From Candidatus Hydrogenedentota bacterium (GTDB taxonomy: Bacteria; Hydrogenedentota; Hydrogenedentia; Hydrogenedentiales; CAITNO01), in contig CAIXUF010001499.1 in the NCBI GenBank assembly GCA_903922535.1, forward strand, positions 1 through 22,491: a stretch of DNA of 22,491 nucleotides, written 5' to 3'. The notes below the pieces were generated by a model. It was not told the DNA's origin, made no database searches, and saw nothing but the letters and a program-made list of their open reading frames with translations. The number at the start of each line of letters is the position of its first letter. The stretch's first letter is position 1. This document shows, one piece after another, positions 16,279 through 22,491 of the stretch. A program made the position numbers and the translations under genes.

Positions 16279-17289
16279 TCATTGTTTGCGGCGGCCGCGC
16301 ATGCGGGGGAACAGCGACGGAATCCCCTCCACCCGCACCTCCGAGCATGTGGCGCAGAGACTTGGCGGTTCTCCCCGCGCGAACTTTTGCAGAATGTCGC
16401 GGTACGCCGGGCTGTGGATGATCTCGTCGAAAGTCTGCTCATGAATGTCGCCGATGACGAGGTCTTTGAACATGTCCATTGCGCACGGGGATATTTTGCC
16501 GTCAGTGTAGACAAACAGATTGGACCCCCACGGCTCTATGCACGTGAAATTGCCGTGGTGGCCCTCCTTCATGTTGATGAGGCGGCCAATCTTGACACCC
16601 TGGACCTCGCGCCGCCAGGCTTCGGCAGCCTTGGCCACAAGCTCGACGTTGCCGGGATGGGCCACCATGCGAACCTTCACCTCGGTTTCCGGCCGTTTTG
16701 CCGCCAGAAACTGCCGGATATTCTGCCGGATGGTGTCCAGTTCGACCCCGCGAAACTCCCGGCATGTTTCCTCGTCGGGCTCGAGGGAGACATTCAGAAC
16801 CGCCAGGGGGGTTTGGGCCAGGCGCGCCAGCAGGTCCCCTCTGAGCAGGGTGCCGTTGGTGAACATGCTGGGCCGCTTGCCGCGCCGGGCGATATGCTCG
16901 ATCATCTCGCACAACCGGGGATGCAGCGTGGGCTCGCCCATGCCGCACAACTGGATCGTCTCGACCGAGCGGGGCGCCTGGTCCACCACCGCGCAGAAGG
17001 TTTCCCAGTCAATCAGCCGCGGGCGCTCCTGAAGATGGGACGACAGTTTTGTGCGGTAACAGTAGGCGCACTTGAGATTGCAGTCGAATACCGCCTCCAC
17101 CATGAGCGCCACGACTCCCTGCACACGGGGACGGCGCAGCTTCCAATTCAGCAGGTTCATGGCCACGAGCCAGTAGGAAGAAGGGCGCTGGATCTTTTCG
17201 TAAATCCAGTCAGCCTCTTCTCCTGATCCATAAAGGATGCGGGAACCCATGCGGCATACCGTCCGCATCAGTTTTTCGGGGATTGGCAT
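16279..17289 (-). CDS. Radical SAM protein with SPASM-like C-terminal domain
   Basis: This 336-aa protein has the radical SAM cluster motif C70-X3-C74-X2-C77 (CNLKCAYC), which binds a 4Fe-4S cluster and S-adenosylmethionine, and GMGEPTLHP (116-124) as the SAM-contact block. The C-terminus has cysteines at 250, 269, 312 and 315, with YTDGKISPCAMD and SLCATC, as in SPASM/twitch domains that hold extra clusters. Such enzymes modify peptides or sugars or act as dehydrogenases. No precursor peptide was recognised nearby, so the reaction is open. The frame extends to 17319, but ATG 17289 is chosen because AGGAG (17303-17299) is 8 nt before it. It heads the - strand series. The glycosyltransferase begins about 140 nt downstream. 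Confidence 0.92.
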   Translation of the reverse strand: MPIPEKLMRTVCRMGSRILYGSGEEADWIYEKIQRPSSYWLVAMNLLNWKLRRPRVQGVVALMVEAVFDCNLKCAYCYRTKLSSHLQERPRLIDWETFCAVVDQAPRSVETIQLCGMGEPTLHPRLCEMIEHIARRGKRPSMFTNGTLLRGDLLARLAQTPLAVLNVSLEPDEETCREFRGVELDTIRQNIRQFLAAKRPETEVKVRMVAHPGNVELVAKAAEAWRREVQGVKIGRLINMKEGHHGNFTCIEPWGSNLFVYTDGKISPCAMDMFKDLVIGDIHEQTFDEIIHSPAYRDILQKFARGEPPSLCATCSEVRVEGIPSLFPRMRGRRKQ

Positions 17290-17337
17290 ACTTCTTACTC
17301 CTCGTGCGCGCTCCGGCACAGGGGCGCGTCGCGATCA

Positions 17338-17395
17338 GTGCCGCTTTCGGCACCCAGACGCACGCCATTATATAAGTGGTGGAACGGGATTGCAA
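17338..17395 (-). promoter_or_regulatory. Promoter of the radical SAM gene with 5' UTR hairpin
   Basis: On the - strand, TTGCAA (17395-17390), a 17-nt spacer and a perfect TATAAT (17372-17367) precede the radical SAM gene. The transcript would start near 17360 and soon contain a hairpin, GTGCCG/CGGCAC (17353-17338) with an AAAG loop. No AAACGTTT site is present here, so this promoter is not an obvious member of the LacI-type set. Confidence 0.6.
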
Positions 17396-17519
17396 TGGAG
17401 CGGAGAACAGGGAGCTGAGAATAGACTCACCTGTGTGAAATGGAAATCAGGGAAATCCGGCATGGCCGGTCTCTGTGCGTTGTGGCGGAGTTCCCTCTTT
17501 TGAGTGGTTTCGTGGGAGG
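17396..17519. other. Spacer with nothing recognised
   Basis: This G-rich, low-information sequence lies between the radical SAM promoter and the transposase remnant. Frames open here have no family resemblance. No hairpin or promoter stood out. Confidence 0.4.
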
Positions 17520-17913
17520 TCAGGGGCGGGCGGCGGCGGCGGCTACGAACAGGGGTTTCCGGCTGCGGGCGGTTACGGGGGGCGCTTTTGCAGAGCGCAA
17601 CTGGAATCTTGGGGCGTCGGGGACGAACGTGTCTTCTGGCAAATCCGGGAGATCACGGTGGCTCAACCGCTCCTGCATCTTCACAACCGCAAAACGAACA
17701 ACCTGTTCCGCGCTCATTCCCTTTGCCCCCGTTGTCTTCTTGGGCTGGCCGTCGCGGCCCTGACTTAAATCGCCCCACGCCAAAGCGTTGATCGACGGAT
17801 TGGCGTCCAGGATCGAGCCAATTTTTTCCCATTCTTACTTGTGAGACGGCAGGTTTTGGCAGAATGCCAGTGAACGTTGGCGTTGGGAAATCAGGCGCAT
17901 GTGACGATTCCAT
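17520..17913 (-). pseudogene. Decayed transposase N-terminus (ISNCY-like), frameshifted and truncated
   Basis: Reading from ATG 17913 (AAGGAG at 17930-17925 upstream), the frame begins with about 25 residues ending LPKPAVSQVR. The reading then has to shift: the next frame, entered after a TAA at 17837-17835, continues EWEKIGSILDANPSINALAW and then GMSAEQVVRFAVVKMQERLSHRDL. That second block strongly resembles the N-terminal region of ISNCY-type transposases (GMSAEQVLRA...LSYREL). Soon after it (near 17600) the resemblance ends, and the catalytic part is missing. This is therefore a remnant with one frameshift and a lost 3' part. The family name is from memory of the motif, not from a search. 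Confidence 0.55.
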
Positions 17914-18373
17914 TCTTGTGGCGGCTCCTTATTCTACTAGTTATACTTAAGGGGTTCAGCCTTTCTAGTATATCCTAACCCCCCCGCGTTCTGCCAGGGA
18001 CAATCGTGCATAACCACCGCCACGTAAAGCACTTATGAAATGCCGGACAGAAACTAAGTTAGCGCCATTCGGCGCTGTCCCCGGCATTGCAGGTCGGTGA
18101 CCCGGGTGTGCGTTTGTTGGACCCTTCTTCCCCCTCTCGCAATGGTTTGGAAGACGCGGTTTTCTGCGCAGTTTTAGGGCGCCGTCGCAGAGGCTCGGGA
18201 TGGAGCGTGCTTGGAGCGGTGGACAGATTCTTGCGGGAAGGCGTGGATGTCCCTGAGCATGGCACCATGGCAGCGGAGGGAGCCGGGCAGGCACACGATG
18301 GGTTCTCCGGGGCACAACGGCTTGAAGCGCGGCAGTCGCCTCCACCCCCCCAGAGGGAACGCACTTGGAGGGA
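17914..18373. other. Gene-poor stretch upstream of the DUF1080 gene
   Basis: The first 75 bases are AT-richer (GTATAACTAGTAG on the - strand, ending near a run of C at 17980-17986) and may include the outer end of the insertion sequence that gave the transposase remnant. A hairpin AGCGCC/GGCGCT lies at 18061-18076 and GGTC/GACC at about 18092-18102. Frames on both strands here look non-coding. Confidence 0.4.
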
Positions 18374-18403
18374 TTGACTCCATCGCCGCCGCCGGGCTAA
18401 CAT
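18374..18403 (+). promoter_or_regulatory. Candidate promoter giving a leaderless DUF1080 mRNA
   Basis: TTGACT (18374-18379), an 18-nt spacer and TAACAT (18398-18403) lie directly before the start codon at 18409. Transcription would begin at or within one or two bases of the ATG, and no Shine-Dalgarno precedes that ATG. Confidence 0.4.
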
Positions 18404-18408
18404 TCGGC

Positions 18409-19110
18409 ATGATTACCACTCAAAACACTGTAAATCATGGGTTTGTCCGATGGGGCTTTGTGGGGCTGCTGCTGACTGTCACGGCAGGCATGGCGGCTGC
18501 CGCAGACCAGACGCCGGGCGCGCTGGAGGCGGATGCGTCGGGCTGGGTGGACATAATGCCGTCCGCCGACCTGAAGGACTGGTCGCGCGTTCCGGTGCCG
18601 CCCACCGCACCGCTCGGCAAGGAGCAGTGGCGCGTGGAAGAGTCCGGCAAGATGCTGGTCTGCGAGGGCGACGGCGGGCACGACATGCTGCTGTGCGGGC
18701 GCGAGTTTGGCGACGCGGTGTTTCACTGCGAGTTCCGCTACACGAAGGTCGAAGGGAAGACCGGATACAACAGCGGCGTCTACGCCCGGAACTCGAAGGA
18801 TGGCGGCATTTGGCACCAGGCCCAGATCGGCGACGGCAACGGCGGTTATCTCTTCGGGGAAACGCCCGGCGCGGACGGGCAAAAGAGGTTCTTCACCACC
18901 ACGAAGGAGGTGACGGACGGCCGGGTAAAGCCCGCGGGCGAATGGAACACGCTTGAGATCACGGCGCGCGGCAGCGTGTTGACCCTGTGGGTCAACGGGG
19001 CCGTCACGTGCGAGATAAAAGACTGCGGCAATCCGAAAGGCCTGGTGGGGCTCGAAGGCGAGGGCTATCGGATTGAATTTCGCAACCTCAAGGTCAAGGA
19101 ACTGCGGTAA
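18409..19110 (+). CDS. Secreted DUF1080 protein (3-keto-disaccharide hydrolase-like fold)
   Basis: This 233-aa protein has a signal peptide (hydrophobic GFVGLLLTVTAGMAAAA at about 15-31), so it is exported. The mature part is a single DUF1080 domain, a concanavalin-like beta sandwich: WRVEESGKMLVCEG, FHCEFRYTKVEGKTGYNSGVYAR, then EWNTLEITARGSVLTLWVNG and the closing GYRIEFRNLKVKEL. The domain is abundant in Planctomycetes and relatives and is annotated as 3-keto-disaccharide hydrolase; the substrate of this copy is unknown. The frame is open from 18211, but the ATG at 18409 gives the signal peptide and lies just after a promoter-like sequence. Confidence 0.9.
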   Translation: MITTQNTVNHGFVRWGFVGLLLTVTAGMAAAADQTPGALEADASGWVDIMPSADLKDWSRVPVPPTAPLGKEQWRVEESGKMLVCEGDGGHDMLLCGREFGDAVFHCEFRYTKVEGKTGYNSGVYARNSKDGGIWHQAQIGDGNGGYLFGETPGADGQKRFFTTTKEVTDGRVKPAGEWNTLEITARGSVLTLWVNGAVTCEIKDCGNPKGLVGLEGEGYRIEFRNLKVKELR

Positions 19111-19590
19111 ACGGTGTTTGGTTGTCCGAAAACCCCGCTGTTCAGAGGCCCATGCACGCGGCGAATCGCATTGACGGCATGGGGTGATGGCGTCTTCGCC
19201 GGTGCCGCCCTGCAAAAGGCCAAACGCGTTTGGGTTGCAGAGGACCACATAAAGGCCCGCGACACAGGCATAAAAGCGTTTCTCTACACAGAAGAAATCA
19301 TCGCATTTCTCAGCCGCGGCAGTGGCTGCGGCCAATCAGGCAAGCGGGGCCGGCGGATCTAAAGTCACTGAAGGTCGATGATTGGCATGATTGCCCCAAG
19401 TCCCCCATGGAACCGCGCGTCGTTGCTTTCCACCGCCTGGATTCATATGCTTTGCACATTGGCGGTCGTCCCGACAGTCCATGAAGAAGCATCCGACCAT
19501 ATGAATCCGGCACCGAATTCTTCCGTGAGACTCCTCGACGGCCTTCGGACGCTTAACCGCACCTCAAGCCCAAAGATGAAGGGAGTTGCA
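19111..19590. other. 480-bp intergenic stretch without a convincing gene
   Basis: An 82-codon + frame (19114-19362) contains VWVAEDHIKARDTGIKAF, which looks more protein-like than its surroundings, but I could not assign it, and it has no good ribosome binding site. Near-matches to the operator core, such as AAAGCGTTTC (about 19273-19282), lack the central symmetry of sites A to C. No terminator with a T run was seen after the DUF1080 gene. Confidence 0.35.
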
Positions 19591-22167
19591 ATGCGCTGTT
19601 CCTGCATGTTGCTTGCGCTTGTGTTTGTGTTCGCCAGTTGCGCCGCCGGAGATGTTCTGGAGAAGGGCACGGTCGGCCGGGGCGATGATGGGACCTATGT
19701 CGTCGCCACACAGCAAATAATCGATCCCGCCGGGGAGTCCGTTCTCTTTCCAGGCCGGCCCGTGGACCTCGCGCTTAGTCCTGACGAATCTTTGCTGGCC
19801 GTGAAGAATCGCAACGACATTGTGTTCGTGGATGTGGCAACGCGCACCGTGCGCCAGACACTGACCCTGCCCAAGGGAGGCAACAGCCATTGTGGAATCG
19901 CATGGACGCGCGACGGGAAAGGCGTCTGGACCACAGAATCGGGCAGCACCCTGTATTTTGCGCAGTGCAATCCGGACGGACTGTTTGCATGGGTCAAAGA
20001 AAAGGAAATGGGCCTGCCGGGATCAAACGGCGCGCCGGCGCCGGGAGGCTTCTTTCTTGACGAGGAAAACGGGCGTCTCTGCGTCGCGTTAAGCCGGAAC
20101 AATTCGCTGGGCATTGTCAATCTGTCCACAAAAACCGTGGAGACCGAAATTCCTGTCGGCATAGCCCCCTACACGGTGCTGTGCCGCGGTTCCAGGGCCT
20201 ACGTGACCAACTGGGGCGGACGCCGACCCGGCAAGGATGATGTGACCGGTCCCACGGGCGGAAGCCGTGCGGTGGTTGATCCCCGGACGGGCGTGGCCTC
20301 GACTGGAACCGTCTCCGTTGTTGATTTGGAGGGCAAAACCGTCATCAAGGACATCGCGGTGGGTTTGCATCCATGCGCAATAGTTCTGGCGCCCGACGGG
20401 TCGCGGCTGTATGTGGCCAACGCCAACAGCGACACCATCTCCGTCATTGACACCGCCACGAACGAGTGTGTCAATACTTTCGATGTGAAACCCATGAAGG
20501 AACTGCCTTTCGGCAGCGCACCCAACGCGCTTGTGCTGGGTCCCGACGGAACCACGCTTTTCGTGGCCAACGGCGGCAACAACGCCATCGCGGTTATTGA
20601 CACCGCGCAGGGAACCGTCAAGGGCTTCATCCCCGTTGGGTGGTATCCTGGCGCCGTAACCCTGGCGCACGGCGGCATGCTCTGCGTGGCCAACATCAAG
20701 GGCGTGGGGAGTCTCTATGAAAAGGCAAACGAGGAAGAAAAGCGCAAGAACGGCCTTGGAGCGCCGAGCGGGCACAATTCGCATGACCTGCTGGGTTCGG
20801 TGACGCTGGTTGCCGTGCCGGGCGCCGATGAACTTGAGCGTCTCACCGTCCGCGTTGGCGTCAACATGCGCCTGCCGCTGCTTCACAAAGCCCTGCACCT
20901 GGCAGGCGTGCCCGAATGCACCGTGCCGGTTCCGAGCCGTCCGGGGGAAGTGTCCGTGTTCAAGCACGTCATCTACGTCATCAAAGAGAACAGGACCTAC
21001 GACCAGGTCTTTGGCGACATGCCGGAAGGGAAGGGCGAACCCAAGTTCTGCCAGTTTGGGGAGGAAGTGACGCCAAACCAGCACGCCCTGGCGCGGCAGT
21101 TTGTGCTGCTGGACAATTTCTACTGCAACGGCGTGCTCAGCGCCGACGGTCACCAGTGGTGCAATGAGGGGTATGTGGCCGACTATCTCGAAAAAAGTTT
21201 TGGAGGCTTTCCCCGCAGCTATCCGTACGAGGGCGAGGACGCGCTCGCCTTCGCCCCCAACGGATTCATTTGGGACGAAGTGCTGGCCAAGGGGCTGACC
21301 TTTCGCGACTATGGCGAGTTCGTCACGGCCAAGATCGATCCCCCCTCCGCCACATGGGATGACGTTCACCGCGATCTGCTGAGCGGCGAAAGCAAAGTGG
21401 GTGTCCGCGCGACAACGCAACTGCACACGCTCGAGCCCTACCTTTGCCCCACCTATGTCGGCTTTCCCCTCAAAGTGTCCGATGCATACCGGATGCGGGA
21501 ATTCATGAAGGAATTTCGCGAATACGAGGCGAAGGGCGAACTGCCCAATTTCATTATCATGCTGCTGCCCGGCAACCACACGGCCGGGACAAAGCCGGGG
21601 ATGCCCACGCCGCGCGCGTGCGTCGCCGACAACGACTATGCCCTCGGGCAAATGGTTGACGCTGTCTCCCACAGCCGGTTCTGGCCCGAGACCGCCATCT
21701 TTGTGGTGGAGGACGATCCCCAGGCGGGGCTCGACCATGTGGACGGCCATCGAACGGTGGCGTTGTGCGTCAGTCCCCACACCAAACGCGGCTGCGTGGA
21801 CAGCACCTTCTACAACCAGACGGGCATGCTGCGGACCATGGAGCTGATTCTCGGGCTTCCGCCCCTGAACCAGATCGACATGGCCTCGACCCCCATGCTC
21901 AACGCATTCACGGACAAGCCGGATCTCACGCCGTACACGGTGTGTCCCAGCCGGGTCCCGCTGGACGAGATGAACCCAAATCTGAACTCCCTGCAGGGAA
22001 GGCAACGGTACTGGGCACAACGGTCGGTGCGTTTGCCGCTGGATGAGGCGGACGAGGCGGATGAGGACACCCTGAACCGGATTCTTTGGCACTCGACAAA
22101 GGGGTATGACACGCCCTATCCCAAATTGGCGCGGGCCAACGGCAAAGCCGGTGTGGACAGGGAGTAA
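19591..22167 (+). CDS. YncE-type beta-propeller / alkaline phosphatase-like phosphoesterase fusion, exported
   Basis: This 858-aa protein is exported: MRCSCMLLALVFVFASCAAG is a signal sequence, with FASC as a possible but imperfect lipobox. Residues of about 45-385 form a YVTN/YncE-like beta-propeller, with repeats such as LSPDESLLAVKNRNDIVFVD, LAPDGSRLYVANANSDTISVID and LGPDGTTLFVANGGNNAIAVID. Residues of about 450-800 are a phosphoesterase of the alkaline-phosphatase-like superfamily (acid phosphatase/phospholipase C type), with KENRTYDQVFGD (465-476), His521 in SADGHQW, LLPGNHTAG, VEDDPQAGLDHVDGH (Asp715, His716, Asp718, His720) and VSPHTKRG. It probably releases phosphate from organic esters outside the membrane. 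The frame is open from 19378, but ATG 19591 has AAGGGAG (19579-19585) at the right distance and opens on the signal sequence. Confidence 0.92.
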   Translation: MRCSCMLLALVFVFASCAAGDVLEKGTVGRGDDGTYVVATQQIIDPAGESVLFPGRPVDLALSPDESLLAVKNRNDIVFVDVATRTVRQTLTLPKGGNSHCGIAWTRDGKGVWTTESGSTLYFAQCNPDGLFAWVKEKEMGLPGSNGAPAPGGFFLDEENGRLCVALSRNNSLGIVNLSTKTVETEIPVGIAPYTVLCRGSRAYVTNWGGRRPGKDDVTGPTGGSRAVVDPRTGVASTGTVSVVDLEGKTVIKDIAVGLHPCAIVLAPDGSRLYVANANSDTISVIDTATNECVNTFDVKPMKELPFGSAPNALVLGPDGTTLFVANGGNNAIAVIDTAQGTVKGFIPVGWYPGAVTLAHGGMLCVANIKGVGSLYEKANEEEKRKNGLGAPSGHNSHDLLGSVTLVAVPGADELERLTVRVGVNMRLPLLHKALHLAGVPECTVPVPSRPGEVSVFKHVIYVIKENRTYDQVFGDMPEGKGEPKFCQFGEEVTPNQHALARQFVLLDNFYCNGVLSADGHQWCNEGYVADYLEKSFGGFPRSYPYEGEDALAFAPNGFIWDEVLAKGLTFRDYGEFVTAKIDPPSATWDDVHRDLLSGESKVGVRATTQLHTLEPYLCPTYVGFPLKVSDAYRMREFMKEFREYEAKGELPNFIIMLLPGNHTAGTKPGMPTPRACVADNDYALGQMVDAVSHSRFWPETAIFVVEDDPQAGLDHVDGHRTVALCVSPHTKRGCVDSTFYNQTGMLRTMELILGLPPLNQIDMASTPMLNAFTDKPDLTPYTVCPSRVPLDEMNPNLNSLQGRQRYWAQRSVRLPLDEADEADEDTLNRILWHSTKGYDTPYPKLARANGKAGVDRE

Positions 22168-22491
22168 ATATCCCCCGGCAAAGCCGGGGGCTTTATGTTC
22201 TGAGCCGCTCAAAGCGGCTGGGCGAGAGAGTGAAGCACTCGCCCCGGTTTACAGTCCGCGTAGGGTTGAGTCATCACCCCCGGTTCAACTGTCTTAATCA
22301 GCCGTTCGCTTTCTCATCCGCGCGTCTGTACTGGTCTGTGACGCCCCGGTCCGGCAAGAAGACCGTCGTGCTCCGCGGACGCGTCTTGGGCGCCTTGTCC
22401 GCACTTGCCCTGCGTATCCAAACAGACTCCCGGAAATGTCAAACTCTTACTGCCACCCCGGCAGAGCCGGGGGAACTCCCTTGGGGATTAG
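22168..22491. repeat. Structured non-coding stretch bounded by two near-identical hairpins
   Basis: Four stems follow one another: CCCCCGGC/GCCGGGGG (22172-22190), AGCCGCT/AGCGGCT (22203-22219), GGGCGAG/CTCGCCC (22220-22244), and at the far end CCCCGGC/GCCGGGG (22456-22472). The first and last share the CCCCGGC-AnA-GCCGGGG form. The 210 bases between the third and fourth stems have no convincing coding frame on either strand. Subterminal hairpins at both ends are a mark of IS200/IS605-type elements and their non-autonomous derivatives, but no tnpA or tnpB is seen. The window ends 19 bases after the last stem. Confidence 0.45.
22172..22194 (+). terminator. Strong hairpin after the phosphoesterase gene
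   Basis: CCCCCGGC (22172-22179), AAA loop, GCCGGGGG (22183-22190), then CTTTATG. The 8-bp G+C-only stem lies 5 nt after the stop and should terminate transcription, though the T run is short. A near copy lies at 22456-22472. Confidence 0.65.

Noticed and set aside
16069..17226. 385-codon + strand frame opposite the radical SAM gene
   Set aside because: The radical SAM and SPASM cysteines are on the - strand; the opposite frame has no family character.
19273..19282. AAAGCGTTTC as a fourth operator
   Set aside because: The central base pairs break the AAACGTTT symmetry and no promoter of the shared design is next to it. A similar ATCGTTTC near 13311-13318 was rejected for the same reason.
20089..22212. 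707-codon - strand frame opposite the propeller/phosphoesterase gene
   Set aside because: The + strand protein has clear propeller repeats and phosphoesterase motifs. The - strand frame runs through the terminator hairpin and has no recognisable domain.
1..22491. tRNA, rRNA or CRISPR array
   Set aside because: No cloverleaf with a TTC-arm, no rRNA-like conserved block and no regularly spaced direct repeats were seen when reading either strand.

Overview
The window (roughly 60% G+C) looks like a piece of chromosome from a bacterium of the Hydrogenedentota / PVC-like neighbourhood. This assignment is inferred from the gene set, not from any marker gene: a GxxExxY nuclease-fold protein, a DUF1559 pseudopilin, a DUF1080 secreted protein, a DUF4337 membrane protein and a YncE-propeller/phosphoesterase fusion occur together. 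No rRNA, tRNA, CRISPR array or intact mobile element was found.

Layout. (1) 1-785: a GxxExxY gene followed by a perfect 29-bp inverted repeat, with related repeats on both sides. (2) 786-8909: housekeeping and carbohydrate genes. On the + strand these are guaA, a DUF4337 membrane protein, apt, a HAD phosphatase, a GH38 alpha-mannosidase and a small unknown protein; an EEP-family phosphodiesterase lies on the - strand. (3) 9192-17395: the accessory region. A U32-family protein (+) faces a long - strand gene series that reads, in transcription order, radical SAM/SPASM protein, GT2 glycosyltransferase, NeuD/PglD-like acyltransferase, LacI-family regulator, DUF1559 pseudopilin and class I adenylate-forming ligase. 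(4) 17400-18400: gene-poor, with a decayed transposase fragment. (5) 18409-22167: two secreted proteins, DUF1080 and the propeller/phosphoesterase. (6) 22168-22491: a strongly structured non-coding stretch bounded by two near-identical hairpins.

How the genes may work together. The most informative signal is regulatory. The promoters of the U32 gene and of the pseudopilin gene, 4 kb apart and on opposite strands, are built alike: GCTATTGACAA at -35, a 17-nt spacer, a TAnnAT -10, 7 nt, then the same 13-mer GAAACGTTTTTAC at the expected transcription start. AAACGTTT is the classic LacI/PurR-type half-site pair around a central CG. A LacI-family repressor gene lies between the two promoters, and a third, perfectly palindromic GAAACGTTTC lies at the 5' end of the glycosyltransferase gene. 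The inference is a small local regulon in which one repressor coordinates a surface pseudopilin, an Fe-S U32 protein and possibly a glycan-modification operon. The substrate and product of this set are unknown.
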